A DNA stretch of 64,000 nt, from contig NZ_FNHX01000009.1 in assembly GCF_900103405.1 (NCBI RefSeq), positions 92,059 to 156,058 on the forward strand. The letters run 5' to 3'. Below, piece by piece: positions 26,148 to 34,505 of this stretch (position 1 is its first letter; every line of letters begins with the position of its first letter). The notes beneath the pieces are model-generated. The model was given only the letters and a program-made list of their open reading frames with translations, was not told where the DNA came from and searched no databases. The translations under genes and the position numbers were made by a program. The DNA is from Polaromonas sp. JS666 (lineage in GTDB: Bacteria > Pseudomonadota > Gammaproteobacteria > Burkholderiales > Burkholderiaceae_C).

Positions 26148-27026
26148 TCAGTAAGTGATGGTGAGCGTGCGGGGCTGCTGGCCGGTGCAAATGACCGCCG
26201 CCGGGCCAGCACATGTGCCGGAGAGGCCGGCTGCGATGGATCCGTTGATGGTGTAGTTCTGCGGCAAACCATTGGCGCTTACTGTTGCCGGGTTGCTCAA
26301 GGTCAGGGTGTAAGGCAGGTTTAACAAAGTTCCGCCTGTCGCACTCAAACTTGGGGTGTAGCTCACGCCGCTGGTGCAGCGAACGCTGTAAGGCGTGTTG
26401 GCTGTGGCCGCAGTAGTTTGAAATGAGGTGTAGTTGAAGGTCATCGTGCCCGGTGGCGTGGTGAACTGGCACGATGTGGTGTTGATGATGGTGACCGCCA
26501 GTGTGTCGGTATCTACGGTGGTGCCTACTGAATTAAGCAGACTCATGGTCACGGTATCGGTGAAGGTTGATGCCTTGACGTTTTGCAACGCAGGGATGCG
26601 AGCGTAGAAGGGTTTGCTATCGCTGGCACTCATCGTTGTCGTGGTGCCGAAAATGACCGTGCCGGCAAACGCCGTTGCCGTGGTGTTGTTCCATGGCCCT
26701 GTGCCTGCGGCAGTGCGGTAAAGCTCGTAATTAATCCGATTGACTCCCCCGCCCGGAGCGGCCGCTCGATTGGTGGGCGGAGCGTTCGCATTGAGTCCAT
26801 CATTTGCACGCAAGGTATAGGCAAAAGTGATGGGGTCACTCGTCAGCCCGCGTGTGCAGGTGACGGTATAGCTGCCCGTGGTGTCGTTGGCGGTGGCGAT
26901 GGTTTCGGAGTAGACCGCCGTGAAACCGGTTGACGTTACCTGGCAGGTGATGGCTGCCTGGGCCCGCAGCGCGCAGGTGCACAGCAGGGCTGCCAGGACA
27001 ATGCGCGACGCGTAAGAAACACTCAT
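26148..27026 (-). CDS. SCPU (spore coat U) domain pilus subunit, two-domain tip-like (CsuE-type paralogue)
   Basis: A 292-residue exported protein. The signal peptide is SRIVLAALLCTCALRAQA. Two spore-coat-U domains follow: the first begins ITCQVTSTGFTAVYSE with VTCTRG, the second has CQFTTPPGTMTFNYTSFQ, then YSVRCTSGVSYTPSLSATGG, and the end PRTLTITY is the SCPU donor-strand end. The two-domain form is that of the CsuE tip adhesin of archaic chaperone-usher pili. The start at 27026 has GGAG upstream. It is a paralogue of 27231-28103 but separated from it by 204 bases. Confidence 0.85.
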   Translation of the reverse strand: MSVSYASRIVLAALLCTCALRAQAAITCQVTSTGFTAVYSETIATANDTTGSYTVTCTRGLTSDPITFAYTLRANDGLNANAPPTNRAAAPGGGVNRINYELYRTAAGTGPWNNTTATAFAGTVIFGTTTTMSASDSKPFYARIPALQNVKASTFTDTVTMSLLNSVGTTVDTDTLAVTIINTTSCQFTTPPGTMTFNYTSFQTTAATANTPYSVRCTSGVSYTPSLSATGGTLLNLPYTLTLSNPATVSANGLPQNYTINGSIAAGLSGTCAGPAAVICTGQQPRTLTITY

Positions 27027-27160
27027 CGATAACTCCGTTACGTCGCCTCCAGGCTTTTTGCTGGGCGCGACGACTTTCACTCAGTGATAGTAACGTTTTG
27101 TAGCGGCGCCGTGAATGGTGTTGTCTTGCGCTTCTTCTGCGGGTTCCGAGATCCCAATTT

Positions 27161-27176
27161 CGTGACAAAAGTCACG
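27161..27176. promoter_or_regulatory. CRP-like dyad upstream of the second tip-subunit gene
   Basis: CGTGA-CAAAAG-TCACG is a perfect dyad with the spacing of CRP/Vfr sites (TGTGA-N6-TCACA). It lies 135 bases upstream of the gene starting at 27026, in the only long spacer inside the pilus cluster. It could equally be a weak hairpin terminator after the 27231-28103 gene. Binding is inferred. Confidence 0.4.
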
Positions 27177-27230
27177 CTGCAATAGCGGGCGGGCGCTCCA
27201 CGGATAGTGGGACAGAAAAAGGCGGCCGCC

Positions 27231-28103
27231 TCAGTAGGTGACGGTCAGGGTGCGCGGTGCTGAGCTCGTGCACGTGGCTCCACCGCAGAGGCCGGACTGG
27301 CCCGCGGCGATGCTGCCGTTGATCGTGAAATTCTGCGGGAACCCGGTGCCGGTCTGGCCCCCAGGGTTGCTCAGCGCCAGGCCGTAGTTGAGGCCCAACA
27401 AGGTTCCCCCCGTCGCATCCAGCGCCATGGTGTAGGGTTCGCCTATGGTGCAGCGCACGGCGTAGGCCGCGCTGGCCGTGGCGGGCGCGGGCTGGAACGA
27501 GGTGTAGTTGAACACGATGTTTCCCGGCGGCGTGCTGAGAAGGCAGACGGACTGGTTGTTGATGCTCACGGGGAAGGTGGGAAAGACGTCCGTGTTGTTG
27601 TTCGGGCCGTTGTCATAGCGCAGGCGCATGGTCACGGTATCGGTGAAGAGTTTGGCGTTTTTGTTGAGCCCGGCTGCGATGCGGCTGTAGAAGACGTGCG
27701 TGACGCTGGCTGTCAGGGCCGTGCCGAAGCTCACCGTGCCCGCGAAGTCCGTGGCATTGGTATAGCCCCATTCCCCGTTGCCTGGCGCTATCCGGAAGAG
27801 GTCATAAGCAATCTGGTTGGCCGCGCCGGTGCCGTTTACCGCCTGGTTGGTGCTGCCTGCGCCCGGGTTGAAGCCGTCGTCGGCCCGCAGGGTGTAGGGC
27901 GAGGTGGTCGGATCCGCGGGGCCGCGTGTGCAATTGATGGTCACGCTCCAGGCGCCCGTGGTGGGGTTGGGATCGTTCTCAAAGTACACCATTTGCACGG
28001 GTGTCGCCGTGGCATTGCAGACCAGCGCGGCCATGGCCGGTGCCGCGCACAGCAGGGACAGGCCCGTCGCCGCGGCGAGGCGCCAGGTTTTCATGAGATT
28101 CAA
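27231..28103 (-). CDS. SCPU domain pilus tip adhesin (CsuE-like)
   Basis: A 290-residue exported protein with signal TWRLAAATGLSLLCAAPAMA and two SCPU domains: the first has CNATATPVQMVYFEN and INCTRGP; the second has CLLSTPPGNIVFNYTSFQ, YAVRCTIGEPYTMALDATGG, and the end PRTLTVTY. CsuE-type tips have exactly this two-domain layout and are encoded after the usher, as here. A TTG at 28103 is preferred because AGGAG lies seven bases before it and it overlaps the usher stop (TTGA), implying coupling; ATG 28094 is the alternative. It would cap the pilus and bind surfaces. Confidence 0.88.
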   Translation of the reverse strand: MNLMKTWRLAAATGLSLLCAAPAMAALVCNATATPVQMVYFENDPNPTTGAWSVTINCTRGPADPTTSPYTLRADDGFNPGAGSTNQAVNGTGAANQIAYDLFRIAPGNGEWGYTNATDFAGTVSFGTALTASVTHVFYSRIAAGLNKNAKLFTDTVTMRLRYDNGPNNNTDVFPTFPVSINNQSVCLLSTPPGNIVFNYTSFQPAPATASAAYAVRCTIGEPYTMALDATGGTLLGLNYGLALSNPGGQTGTGFPQNFTINGSIAAGQSGLCGGATCTSSAPRTLTVTY

Positions 28104-30505
28104 GGTTTCACTCCTGGGCAGTGGACCGGGCCCACGCGGGTGATGTCTTCGGGGCTGCCGGGCGGTAGCTCGACGGTAAAGGTGCAACTCGCGCCATTCC
28201 ATTTCAGGCGCAGGCGATTGGTGGCTTGCAGGCCGGTGACGAAGGCCTCGCCGCGCCGGGCGACGAAGAATTCTTTTTTGTCGCCAATCAGTTCGATCTC
28301 GGCGCCGGCCGGCGCGGGCTCGCCGTTGTCAAGCACGATGCGGATCAGGGCCCCGCGGCCCGAGCGCACGGGAAAGCTGATCTTGACCCCACCGCGCAGG
28401 GCCGGCACAGCCTCCTGTTCGATGGAGTCGAGTTCGGCGCTGATGGGCAACTCGGCAGGGTCCAGCCGCACGCTGTTGCGCTGGAAGGGCAACAAGCGAG
28501 GCAGCAGCGCCACGCCGTTTTCGTCGGTACGGGTCAGCGTGCTGCCCTGAAAGCCCACGCCGACATTGGCATAGCCCGGGACTTCGACAATCGCGAAGCT
28601 GTCCTGCACCCGGCGTGTGGCGAAGGCCTGGCCTTCTGCCACGACCATGCCGCCAATCAGGCCCAGGCGCAGGTTCTGCTGGTTCTGGCCAGCGTTGACG
28701 TCGGCGGAAAACAGGCCTTTGCTGCCTTGGTAGTAGGCGCCGCCTTCCGTATAAGCACTGTCGGCGCGAGAGCCCAGCGCCGTGCGCCAGCCCCAGCCGG
28801 TTTCAGCGCTCAGGGCCCGGCTGGCGTTCACATAGCCTTCGGTGGTTCCGCTGCGGGTGGTGACGCCCGAAGCAATCGTGATGCGGTTGTCCAGCGGCAC
28901 GATCAGGGTCGCACCCACCGACGTGCCGGAGGTGATTCCGCTGAGCCGGGTGGCGCTGAGCGTCAGGGCGCTGTGTTGCCCGAGCCGCATGGTGTAGTTG
29001 AGGCTCAAGGTGTCGAGTTTGCCGGTGTCGTAGTTGTCAAAGCCCGCGTAGCTGATGTTGAAGGCCCCGAACTTGTCGGTGCTGTAGCTGTAGCTGGCGG
29101 TGGTTTGCAGGCGCGGCAGCGGGCTTGCCGTGTCTATGCCCAGTTGCCGGTAGCCGCGCGAGGCGCCTTCCACGCTCAGCGAAACGCCGTGGCGCAAGCC
29201 GGTACGCTCTATGCCGACCAGCCAGTTGTGGCCGCGGCCGGCGGTGTCGCTGCGGCTGAAGGAGACCGCGGTTTGGCCCAGCATCTGGAAGGGCAGCTCA
29301 TAGCTGGCGCCCGCGCCCACGCGCGCCAGCGGACGGGACCATTCGCCGTTGGCCTCGACGGTGATGCTTTTGGTGAGGCCCTGGCGCCACAGGCCCGAGA
29401 CAAAACGCGGGCCGTAGTCGGCGTTCTCGGTGCCCAGCTGGTTGCGTATGGCGCCCAGCTCGAAGCTCCAGTCGCTGAGGTTTTCTTCCAGCAGGTTGGC
29501 ATTGCTGAAAAAAGACTGGGTGATGACGGTCTCGCGGCCCAGGATGTCGCGCACCACCACCCGCGCCTCGCCGGCGCCTGTCAGCGCGGGGAAGTTGTCG
29601 ATGCTGAAGGGGCCCGAGGGCACCTTGGAGGTCTGCCGTAGCGCGTCATTGACATACAGCTCCACGGTGCTGGGCGCGGCCGACAGCCCAGTGACCGTGG
29701 GGATGGGCTGGGTGACAAAGCCGGGCTGCAGGGAAAAATTTTTCGCAAACTGCACGCCGCCGAAATAAACCGGGCGCCCCGAGATGCCGGTGCGCGTGCT
29801 GCTGTCGCCCAGGCGCAGAGTGCTGTTGGACTCCAGGAAATTGCGCGTGTAGGTGGTTTCCAGCCGCCGCCATGAGGCCTTGAGCGTCGGGTCCTGGCTG
29901 ACAAGGTTGCGCCCGACATAGCTGCTGGTCAACAGCCCCCATTGCCCCGAGAACCCGAATTCGGTCAAAGCGCCCAGGTCGCGGGCCGTTGTGCTGCCGC
30001 CTATGGAGTCGCGGCTGTGGCTGGTGAGGTAATTGAGGTCGTAGTTGGCAAAGAAGGCCGGGATGGACGGCGACAACGGCGGACGCATGGCCGACTCCTG
30101 CGTCAGGCGCACGGCATTGAAGGCCGAGGGGGAAAATATCAGGTCGACCGACTGCTCGGCAAAATTCAGCCGCGCCTCGAACCCAGGGATGGCAGAGAGC
30201 GCGTACCAGCGCTGGCCCTGGAAATCAATGTCCTGCGCGCTCGGGCGGCGGTTCAGCCGCCATTCCTCGAAAGCGTCCTCGGGCGCATACAGAATGCCGT
30301 TGCGCTCCAGCAGGGTCCAGACCCCGCCCTTGGTGCTGTTGATGAAGACTTCGAGCGGAAGCAGGCGGTCATTGGCGGCGCGCGCCGCCGGCGGCGCGTT
30401 GGCGGGTGCCGTGGTTTGGGCCTGCGCGGCCAGGGCGCAGCACAGGCCGGCGATGCCAATGGCCAGGGAATGCATTCGTAAGACCTGCTGACGCCTCCTC
30501 GTCAT
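28100..30505 (-). CDS. Archaic-type fimbrial usher (CsuD-like)
   Basis: An 801-residue outer-membrane usher that secretes and assembles pilus subunits. After a signal peptide (SLAIGIAGLCCALAAQAQ) the N-terminal domain appears (LLPLEVFINSTKGGVWTLLE), followed by the beta-barrel and a plug region (VELYVNDALRQTSKVPSGPF and TGAGEARVVVRDILGRET, typical usher motifs), then C-terminal domains (GEAFVTGLQATNRLRLKW). The length is normal for archaic ushers. ATG 30505 sits ten bases after the chaperone stop; an ATG at 30475 is an alternative. Its stop overlaps the tip-gene start. Confidence 0.93.
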   Translation of the reverse strand: MTRRRQQVLRMHSLAIGIAGLCCALAAQAQTTAPANAPPAARAANDRLLPLEVFINSTKGGVWTLLERNGILYAPEDAFEEWRLNRRPSAQDIDFQGQRWYALSAIPGFEARLNFAEQSVDLIFSPSAFNAVRLTQESAMRPPLSPSIPAFFANYDLNYLTSHSRDSIGGSTTARDLGALTEFGFSGQWGLLTSSYVGRNLVSQDPTLKASWRRLETTYTRNFLESNSTLRLGDSSTRTGISGRPVYFGGVQFAKNFSLQPGFVTQPIPTVTGLSAAPSTVELYVNDALRQTSKVPSGPFSIDNFPALTGAGEARVVVRDILGRETVITQSFFSNANLLEENLSDWSFELGAIRNQLGTENADYGPRFVSGLWRQGLTKSITVEANGEWSRPLARVGAGASYELPFQMLGQTAVSFSRSDTAGRGHNWLVGIERTGLRHGVSLSVEGASRGYRQLGIDTASPLPRLQTTASYSYSTDKFGAFNISYAGFDNYDTGKLDTLSLNYTMRLGQHSALTLSATRLSGITSGTSVGATLIVPLDNRITIASGVTTRSGTTEGYVNASRALSAETGWGWRTALGSRADSAYTEGGAYYQGSKGLFSADVNAGQNQQNLRLGLIGGMVVAEGQAFATRRVQDSFAIVEVPGYANVGVGFQGSTLTRTDENGVALLPRLLPFQRNSVRLDPAELPISAELDSIEQEAVPALRGGVKISFPVRSGRGALIRIVLDNGEPAPAGAEIELIGDKKEFFVARRGEAFVTGLQATNRLRLKWNGASCTFTVELPPGSPEDITRVGPVHCPGVKP

Positions 30506-30515
30506 GGAGCTTCGG

Positions 30516-31247
30516 TCAAGGCAGGGTGGTGCTGGTCGTCTGGCTTTGGCCGTCGTCAAAGGTCACCACAAGCTTGGCTTCGCCCGCCGTGATGGCCTGT
30601 TCGCTTTTCAGGCCGACGATTTTGCTGGCGCCCGGCAGGATGTAGATGCCGCCTTCGAACTTGGCCAGGGCCTGCTCGCCCCGCATCAGCGTCGCTTCGC
30701 GGATCTGTGCATAGGCTGTGCCTGTATTGCCGCACTGCAAGCCCACGGTTTTGGCTTCGGGACGCTGGACGGTGCAGCTCACCTGGCGCTTGGCCACGGG
30801 CGGGGTGATAAACACCGGCATGCTCAGGGCCAGCGCGATGGGAATCTGTATGCCCGATGCCGGCGAGGCTTCCGGCACCTCGCGGATGATCATGCGGTAG
30901 GTCAGCTGCCGGCTGGCGTCGGCCGGCTTGAGCAGGGCCAGTCGCACCACCTGGCGCGCCTTGGGGCCCAGCTTGATGATGGGTGGCGCCAGGATCAGGT
31001 CTTCCGTGAGCACCAGTTCGTCGGTGCCGTCCGGCTTCTGGCTCCAGGTGTTGATATCGGCCTGCAACACCACTTCGGTGTCGGCTTCGTTGGTCAGGGT
31101 GACGGCGATCGCGCGGTCGCGCGGTGTCATGTAAAGACGCACGGGCGTCACGGAAAACACGCCAGCCGTGGCGGGGGCCCAGGGCGCAAGCAGACTCAGC
31201 AGGAGAGTGTAGGTGACGAGGCTGCTTCGGCGCTTTGGGACGTTCAT
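30516..31247 (-). CDS. Periplasmic fimbrial chaperone (PapD/CsuC-like)
   Basis: A 243-residue exported chaperone. The signal is TYTLLLSLLAPWAPATA. The PapD fold shows as FSVTPVRLYMTPRDRAIAVT (F1 strand), then NEADTEVVLQADINTWSQ, and LAPPIIKLGPKARQVVRLAL, the conserved subunit-binding strand with arginine and lysine. It escorts SCPU subunits to the usher by donor-strand complementation. Only two bases separate it from the subunit gene at 31250, and ten from the usher, so the three are one operon. Confidence 0.93.
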   Translation of the reverse strand: MNVPKRRSSLVTYTLLLSLLAPWAPATAGVFSVTPVRLYMTPRDRAIAVTLTNEADTEVVLQADINTWSQKPDGTDELVLTEDLILAPPIIKLGPKARQVVRLALLKPADASRQLTYRMIIREVPEASPASGIQIPIALALSMPVFITPPVAKRQVSCTVQRPEAKTVGLQCGNTGTAYAQIREATLMRGEQALAKFEGGIYILPGASKIVGLKSEQAITAGEAKLVVTFDDGQSQTTSTTLP

Positions 31248-31249
31248 CC

Positions 31250-31810
31250 CTAGAAGGATACCAGCATCTCGATGGATTTCGGTTGATTGCCGGCGTGGGC
31301 AAGGCGCACTGTCGTGAGCGTTCCCTTGACGTCCTGGAAGCGCAAACGGGCCTGTTTTTCGATCTCGGCGGCTTCCGGGCCCATGGCATATCGCCGGCTT
31401 TCGAATTCCCAGCCGTCGTCCACTTCGTCACCGGCCGTGGCTACGCGCTGGTCATCCAGGCGGCAGGCCATGCGCGAGGCCTGGTCGCCGCGGGAGATCT
31501 CGCTGCGGCAATAGTCGGGGAGCAGCGAATCGCGGGTGGGGCGAAAGCCTGGCAAGAACCGGGCATTTCCCAGGGCGTTGGCGTTGCTGACGGGCGCGAT
31601 ACTGACAAAGACGTCGGTGTTGCAGCGCACCTGCACCGAGCTTGCGCCTGCACCCGCGCCGCTTGCGCTGATACAGGCGTTGCCGTTGCCGGTGGTGTTG
31701 CGCGGATCGGTCAGCGTGATCTGGACCGAAAACTGCCCGGCCGCCGTGCCCGCATAGCTGGCGGCGGCGGCCAGCAGCAGTGCAATACCCAGGGCGGCCT
31801 TGCGGATCAT
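31250..31810 (-). CDS. Pilus-associated exported subunit (CsuA/CsuB-like position)
   Basis: A 186-residue exported protein lying between the major pilin and chaperone genes, where CsuA/CsuB subunits sit in Csu loci. The signal is KAALGIALLLAAAASYA. The mature part has two cysteines near its start (NACISAS, VQVRCNTDV) and more later (DYCRSE, MACRLDD), and ends SIEMLVSF. It lacks the clear TSFQ SCPU core of its neighbours, so it is a diverged subunit. ATG 31810 is chosen from the signal peptide; an ATG seven codons earlier exists, with weak ribosome site in both cases. Confidence 0.72.
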   Translation of the reverse strand: MIRKAALGIALLLAAAASYAGTAAGQFSVQITLTDPRNTTGNGNACISASGAGAGASSVQVRCNTDVFVSIAPVSNANALGNARFLPGFRPTRDSLLPDYCRSEISRGDQASRMACRLDDQRVATAGDEVDDGWEFESRRYAMGPEAAEIEKQARLRFQDVKGTLTTVRLAHAGNQPKSIEMLVSF

Positions 31811-31845
31811 GGCTGTCAATATGGCTGGCATCAAGCCCGCGGCGA

Positions 31846-32319
31846 TCAGTAGGTGATCGTCAGGGTCTTGGTCTTGTTGGTCGCAGCCGCATTGGTACAT
31901 GCTGCTGCCGACGAGGAGCAGGTACCGGCCTGGTTGGCGGCCATGGTGCCGTTGACCGTGTAGGCCTGGTTGGCGCCATTGCCGGTGCCACCTGCGGCGC
32001 TCAGGCTCAGCGTGTAGGCCAGGCCGACGGCATCATCGGTTACACCGGAGTTGCTCAGTGCCATGGTGTAAGGCAGGGAGTTGGTGCAACGAACGTTGAA
32101 ATCGCCGCCGGTGGAGGTAGCTGCGGTGGTCTGGAACGAGGTGTAGTTGAACACCACGTTGTTGATGGTCGCTCCGGTGGGGGCCGCGAAGGAGTTGATT
32201 TCGCACTTCGAGGTCAGGTTGATCACGACATCGAAGGTGCCGGCGGCCGTTGCTGCCTGGGCGGGCACGGAAGCAATGGCGGCAAGGCCGAGGGCGATTA
32301 CTAAAATAAGCTTTTTCAT
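31846..32319 (-). CDS. Major SCPU-domain pilin (CsuA/B-like)
   Basis: A 157-residue exported pilin and first gene of the leftward pilus operon. Signal: KLILVIALGLAAIASVPAQA. A single SCPU domain: CEINSFAAPTGATINNVVFN then YTSFQTTAATSTGGDFNVRC and the end KTKTLTITY. It is threonine/serine/alanine-rich as usual for pilins. A strong GGAGA ribosome site precedes ATG 32319. It resembles the CsuA/B major pilin of archaic chaperone-usher (type I/archaic) pili involved in biofilm formation. Upstream lies a 262-base AT-rich regulatory gap shared with htpG. Confidence 0.88.
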   Translation of the reverse strand: MKKLILVIALGLAAIASVPAQAATAAGTFDVVINLTSKCEINSFAAPTGATINNVVFNYTSFQTTAATSTGGDFNVRCTNSLPYTMALSNSGVTDDAVGLAYTLSLSAAGGTGNGANQAYTVNGTMAANQAGTCSSSAAACTNAAATNKTKTLTITY

Positions 32320-32466
32320 GACGGGTCTCCGGTTGAGTGAACGAGTTGACGGGGGACAAACTGTGAAGGTGAGTGAACTGTAACTAGGTATTTCTAAAAA
32401 ACGCACATTTGTAACCGTAACAGAGCACCGGAGTAGGGAATTTATCACGTCAGATCGTTGAAAAGA

Positions 32467-32492
32467 TTGGATTTATTTATAAATGAATCCAA
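32467..32492. promoter_or_regulatory. 26-base near-perfect palindrome between pilin operon and htpG
   Basis: The sequence from TTGGATT (32467-32473) to AATCCAA (32486-32492), around ATTTATAAAT, is a 26-base palindrome with a single mismatched pair. It sits in the divergent spacer, 148 bases from the pilin start and 90 from htpG. It is AT-rich, so it is unlikely to be a terminator; an operator for a dimeric regulator is the more natural reading. No local regulator gene is obvious. Confidence 0.5.
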
Positions 32493-32534
32493 AAGAATTA
32501 CACGTAACAAAGGTAAATACGACCCATCGAGTTG

Positions 32535-32555
32535 GCTATTTCCCGTGCAAATAGC
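32535..32555 (+). promoter_or_regulatory. Hairpin just upstream of htpG
   Basis: GCTATTT (32535-32541), a seven-base loop CCCGTGC, and AAATAGC (32549-32555) form a perfect seven-base-pair stem 27 bases before the htpG ATG. It could be a 5' leader structure or an operator. It does not pair with the ribosome site, so I do not call it a thermosensor. Confidence 0.4.
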
Positions 32556-32581
32556 GAGTTAGTAACAGATTTGAAACAACT

Positions 32582-34474
32582 ATGACCGAGACCATGCAAA
32601 AACAAACCCTTTCCTTCCAGGCCGAGGTGGCGCAGCTGCTCAAGCTGGTCACCCACTCGCTGTACTCCAACCCCGAGATCTTTCTGCGCGAGCTGATTTC
32701 CAATGCGTCGGATGCCTGCGACAAGCTGCGTTTCGAGGCGCTCAACGACGCTGCGCTCTACGAGAACGATGCCGAACTCAAGGTGCGCGTGAGCTTTGAC
32801 AAGGCCGCGAGCACGCTGACCATCACCGACAACGGCATTGGCTTGTCACAGCAGGAAGCCATCGACAACCTGGGCACCATCGCCAAGAGCGGCACGCGCG
32901 ATTTCATGGCCAAACTCTCGGGCGACCAGAAAAACGACGCCCAGCTGATAGGCCAGTTCGGCGTGGGTTTTTATTCGGGCTTTATCGTGGCGGACAAGAT
33001 CACGGTGGAAAGCCGCCGCGCGGGCCTGCCGGCGGGCCAGGGCGTGCGCTGGGCCAGCGACGGCACCGGCGAATTCGAGGTCAGCGAGATCGAGCGCGCC
33101 GAGCGCGGCACCAGCATCATCCTGCACCTGAAGGAAGATTCGCTCGACTACCTCAATGCCTGGAAGCTCAAGGGCATCATCAACAAATACTCCGACCACA
33201 TCTCGCTGCCCATCCTGATGCAGAAAGAGGAATGGAAAGAGGGCGAAAACGACCAGCCCGGCGAGATGGTGACGACCGGCGAGTGGGAAACCGTCAACCA
33301 GGCCGCGGCGCTGTGGACGCGCGCCAAGAAGGACATCACCCAGGACCAGTACGACGAGTTCTACCGCCAGCTCAGCTACGACAGCGAGGCGCCGCTGGCC
33401 ACCACGCACAACCGCGTGGAGGGCTCGACCGAGTACACGCAGCTGCTGTTCATCCCGGCCAAGGCGCCCATGGACATGTTCAACCGCGACAAGGCGGCGG
33501 GCGTGAAGCTGTATGTCAAGCGCGTCTTCATCATGGACGACGCCCAGGCGCTGATGCCGACCTACCTGCGCTTCGTCAAGGGCGTGGTGGACTCGTCCGA
33601 CCTGCCGCTCAACGTCTCGCGTGAACTGCTGCAGGAAAGCCGCGCCGTCAAGGCGATCCGCGAAGGCTGCACCAAGCGCGTGCTGGGCATGATCGAGGAC
33701 CTGGCCGCCAACGATGCCGAAAAGTTCAAGACCTTTTACGCCGAGTTCGGCGCCGTACTCAAGGAAGGCCTGGGCGAGGATTTCGCGAACCGCGAGCGCC
33801 TGGCCAAGCTGCTGCGTTTCGCCTCCTCGACCACCGACACGGTGAGCGTGGGTTTTGCCGACTACAAGGCGCGCATGAAGGACGGCCAGGACGCGATCTA
33901 CTACATCACCGCCGATACGCTGGCCGCCGCGAAGAACAGCCCGCAGCTTGAGATCTTCCGCAAGAAGGGCATTGAAGTGCTGCTGATGGCCGACCGTGTT
34001 GACGAGTGGGCGCTCAACTACCTGCACGACTTCGACGGCACGCCGCTGCAGTCGGTCGCCAAGGGCGCGGTGGACCTGGGCAAGCTGCAGGACGAGGACG
34101 AGAAAAAGGCCGCCGAAGAGGCGCAAACCCAGTTCAAGCCCGTCCTCGACAAGCTCAAGGAAGCCCTCAAGGACAAGGCCAAGGACGTGCGCGCCACCAC
34201 GCGCCTGGTCGACTCACCGGCCTGCCTGGTGGTGCAGGATGGCGATATGTCGACCCAGTTGGCCCGCATGCTCAAGCAGGCCGGCCAGGCCGTGCCCGAG
34301 GTCAAGCCCATCCTGGAAGTCAACGCCCAGCATCCGCTGGTCAAAAAGCTCGAAAGCGGCGAGCACTTCGAGGACCTCGCCCACATCCTGTTCGACCAGG
34401 CCCTGCTGGCCGAGGGCGGCATGCCGAACGACCCCGCGGCCTATGTGCGGCGGGTCAACGCGCTGTTAGCCTGA
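32582..34474 (+). CDS. htpG: Chaperone HtpG (bacterial Hsp90)
   Basis: A 630-residue cytoplasmic ATP-dependent chaperone. The GHKL ATPase motifs are intact: [18 protein letters not shown] (catalytic glutamate and Asn), [10 protein letters not shown], then [13 protein letters not shown] and [11 protein letters not shown]. The middle domain has the client-contact segment [20 protein letters not shown]. Length matches E. coli HtpG (624). ATG 32582 is used; a second ATG four codons later is possible. It is divergent from the pilus operon and convergent with srkA. Confidence 0.97.
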   Translation: MTETMQKQTLSFQAEVAQLLKLVTHSLYSNPEIFLRELISNASDACDKLRFEALNDAALYENDAELKVRVSFDKAASTLTITDNGIGLSQQEAIDNLGTIAKSGTRDFMAKLSGDQKNDAQLIGQFGVGFYSGFIVADKITVESRRAGLPAGQGVRWASDGTGEFEVSEIERAERGTSIILHLKEDSLDYLNAWKLKGIINKYSDHISLPILMQKEEWKEGENDQPGEMVTTGEWETVNQAAALWTRAKKDITQDQYDEFYRQLSYDSEAPLATTHNRVEGSTEYTQLLFIPAKAPMDMFNRDKAAGVKLYVKRVFIMDDAQALMPTYLRFVKGVVDSSDLPLNVSRELLQESRAVKAIREGCTKRVLGMIEDLAANDAEKFKTFYAEFGAVLKEGLGEDFANRERLAKLLRFASSTTDTVSVGFADYKARMKDGQDAIYYITADTLAAAKNSPQLEIFRKKGIEVLLMADRVDEWALNYLHDFDGTPLQSVAKGAVDLGKLQDEDEKKAAEEAQTQFKPVLDKLKEALKDKAKDVRATTRLVDSPACLVVQDGDMSTQLARMLKQAGQAVPEVKPILEVNAQHPLVKKLESGEHFEDLAHILFDQALLAEGGMPNDPAAYVRRVNALLA

Positions 34475-34476
34475 GT

Positions 34477-34505
34477 GTCGCCGCGCCGTCTCCCGGCTAG
34501 GCGAC
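34477..34505. terminator. Candidate bidirectional hairpin between htpG and srkA
   Basis: GTCGCC (34477-34482) pairs with GGCGAC (34500-34505), with an inner GCCG/CGGC stem. It sits between convergent stops and overlaps the srkA stop. There is no T-run in either direction, so termination strength is doubtful. Confidence 0.35.

Noticed and set aside
32489..32582. Heat-shock (sigma-32) promoter and RNA thermometer for htpG
   Set aside because: No CTTGAA/CCCCAT pair with correct spacing is found and the leader hairpin does not include the ribosome site, so I do not claim either.
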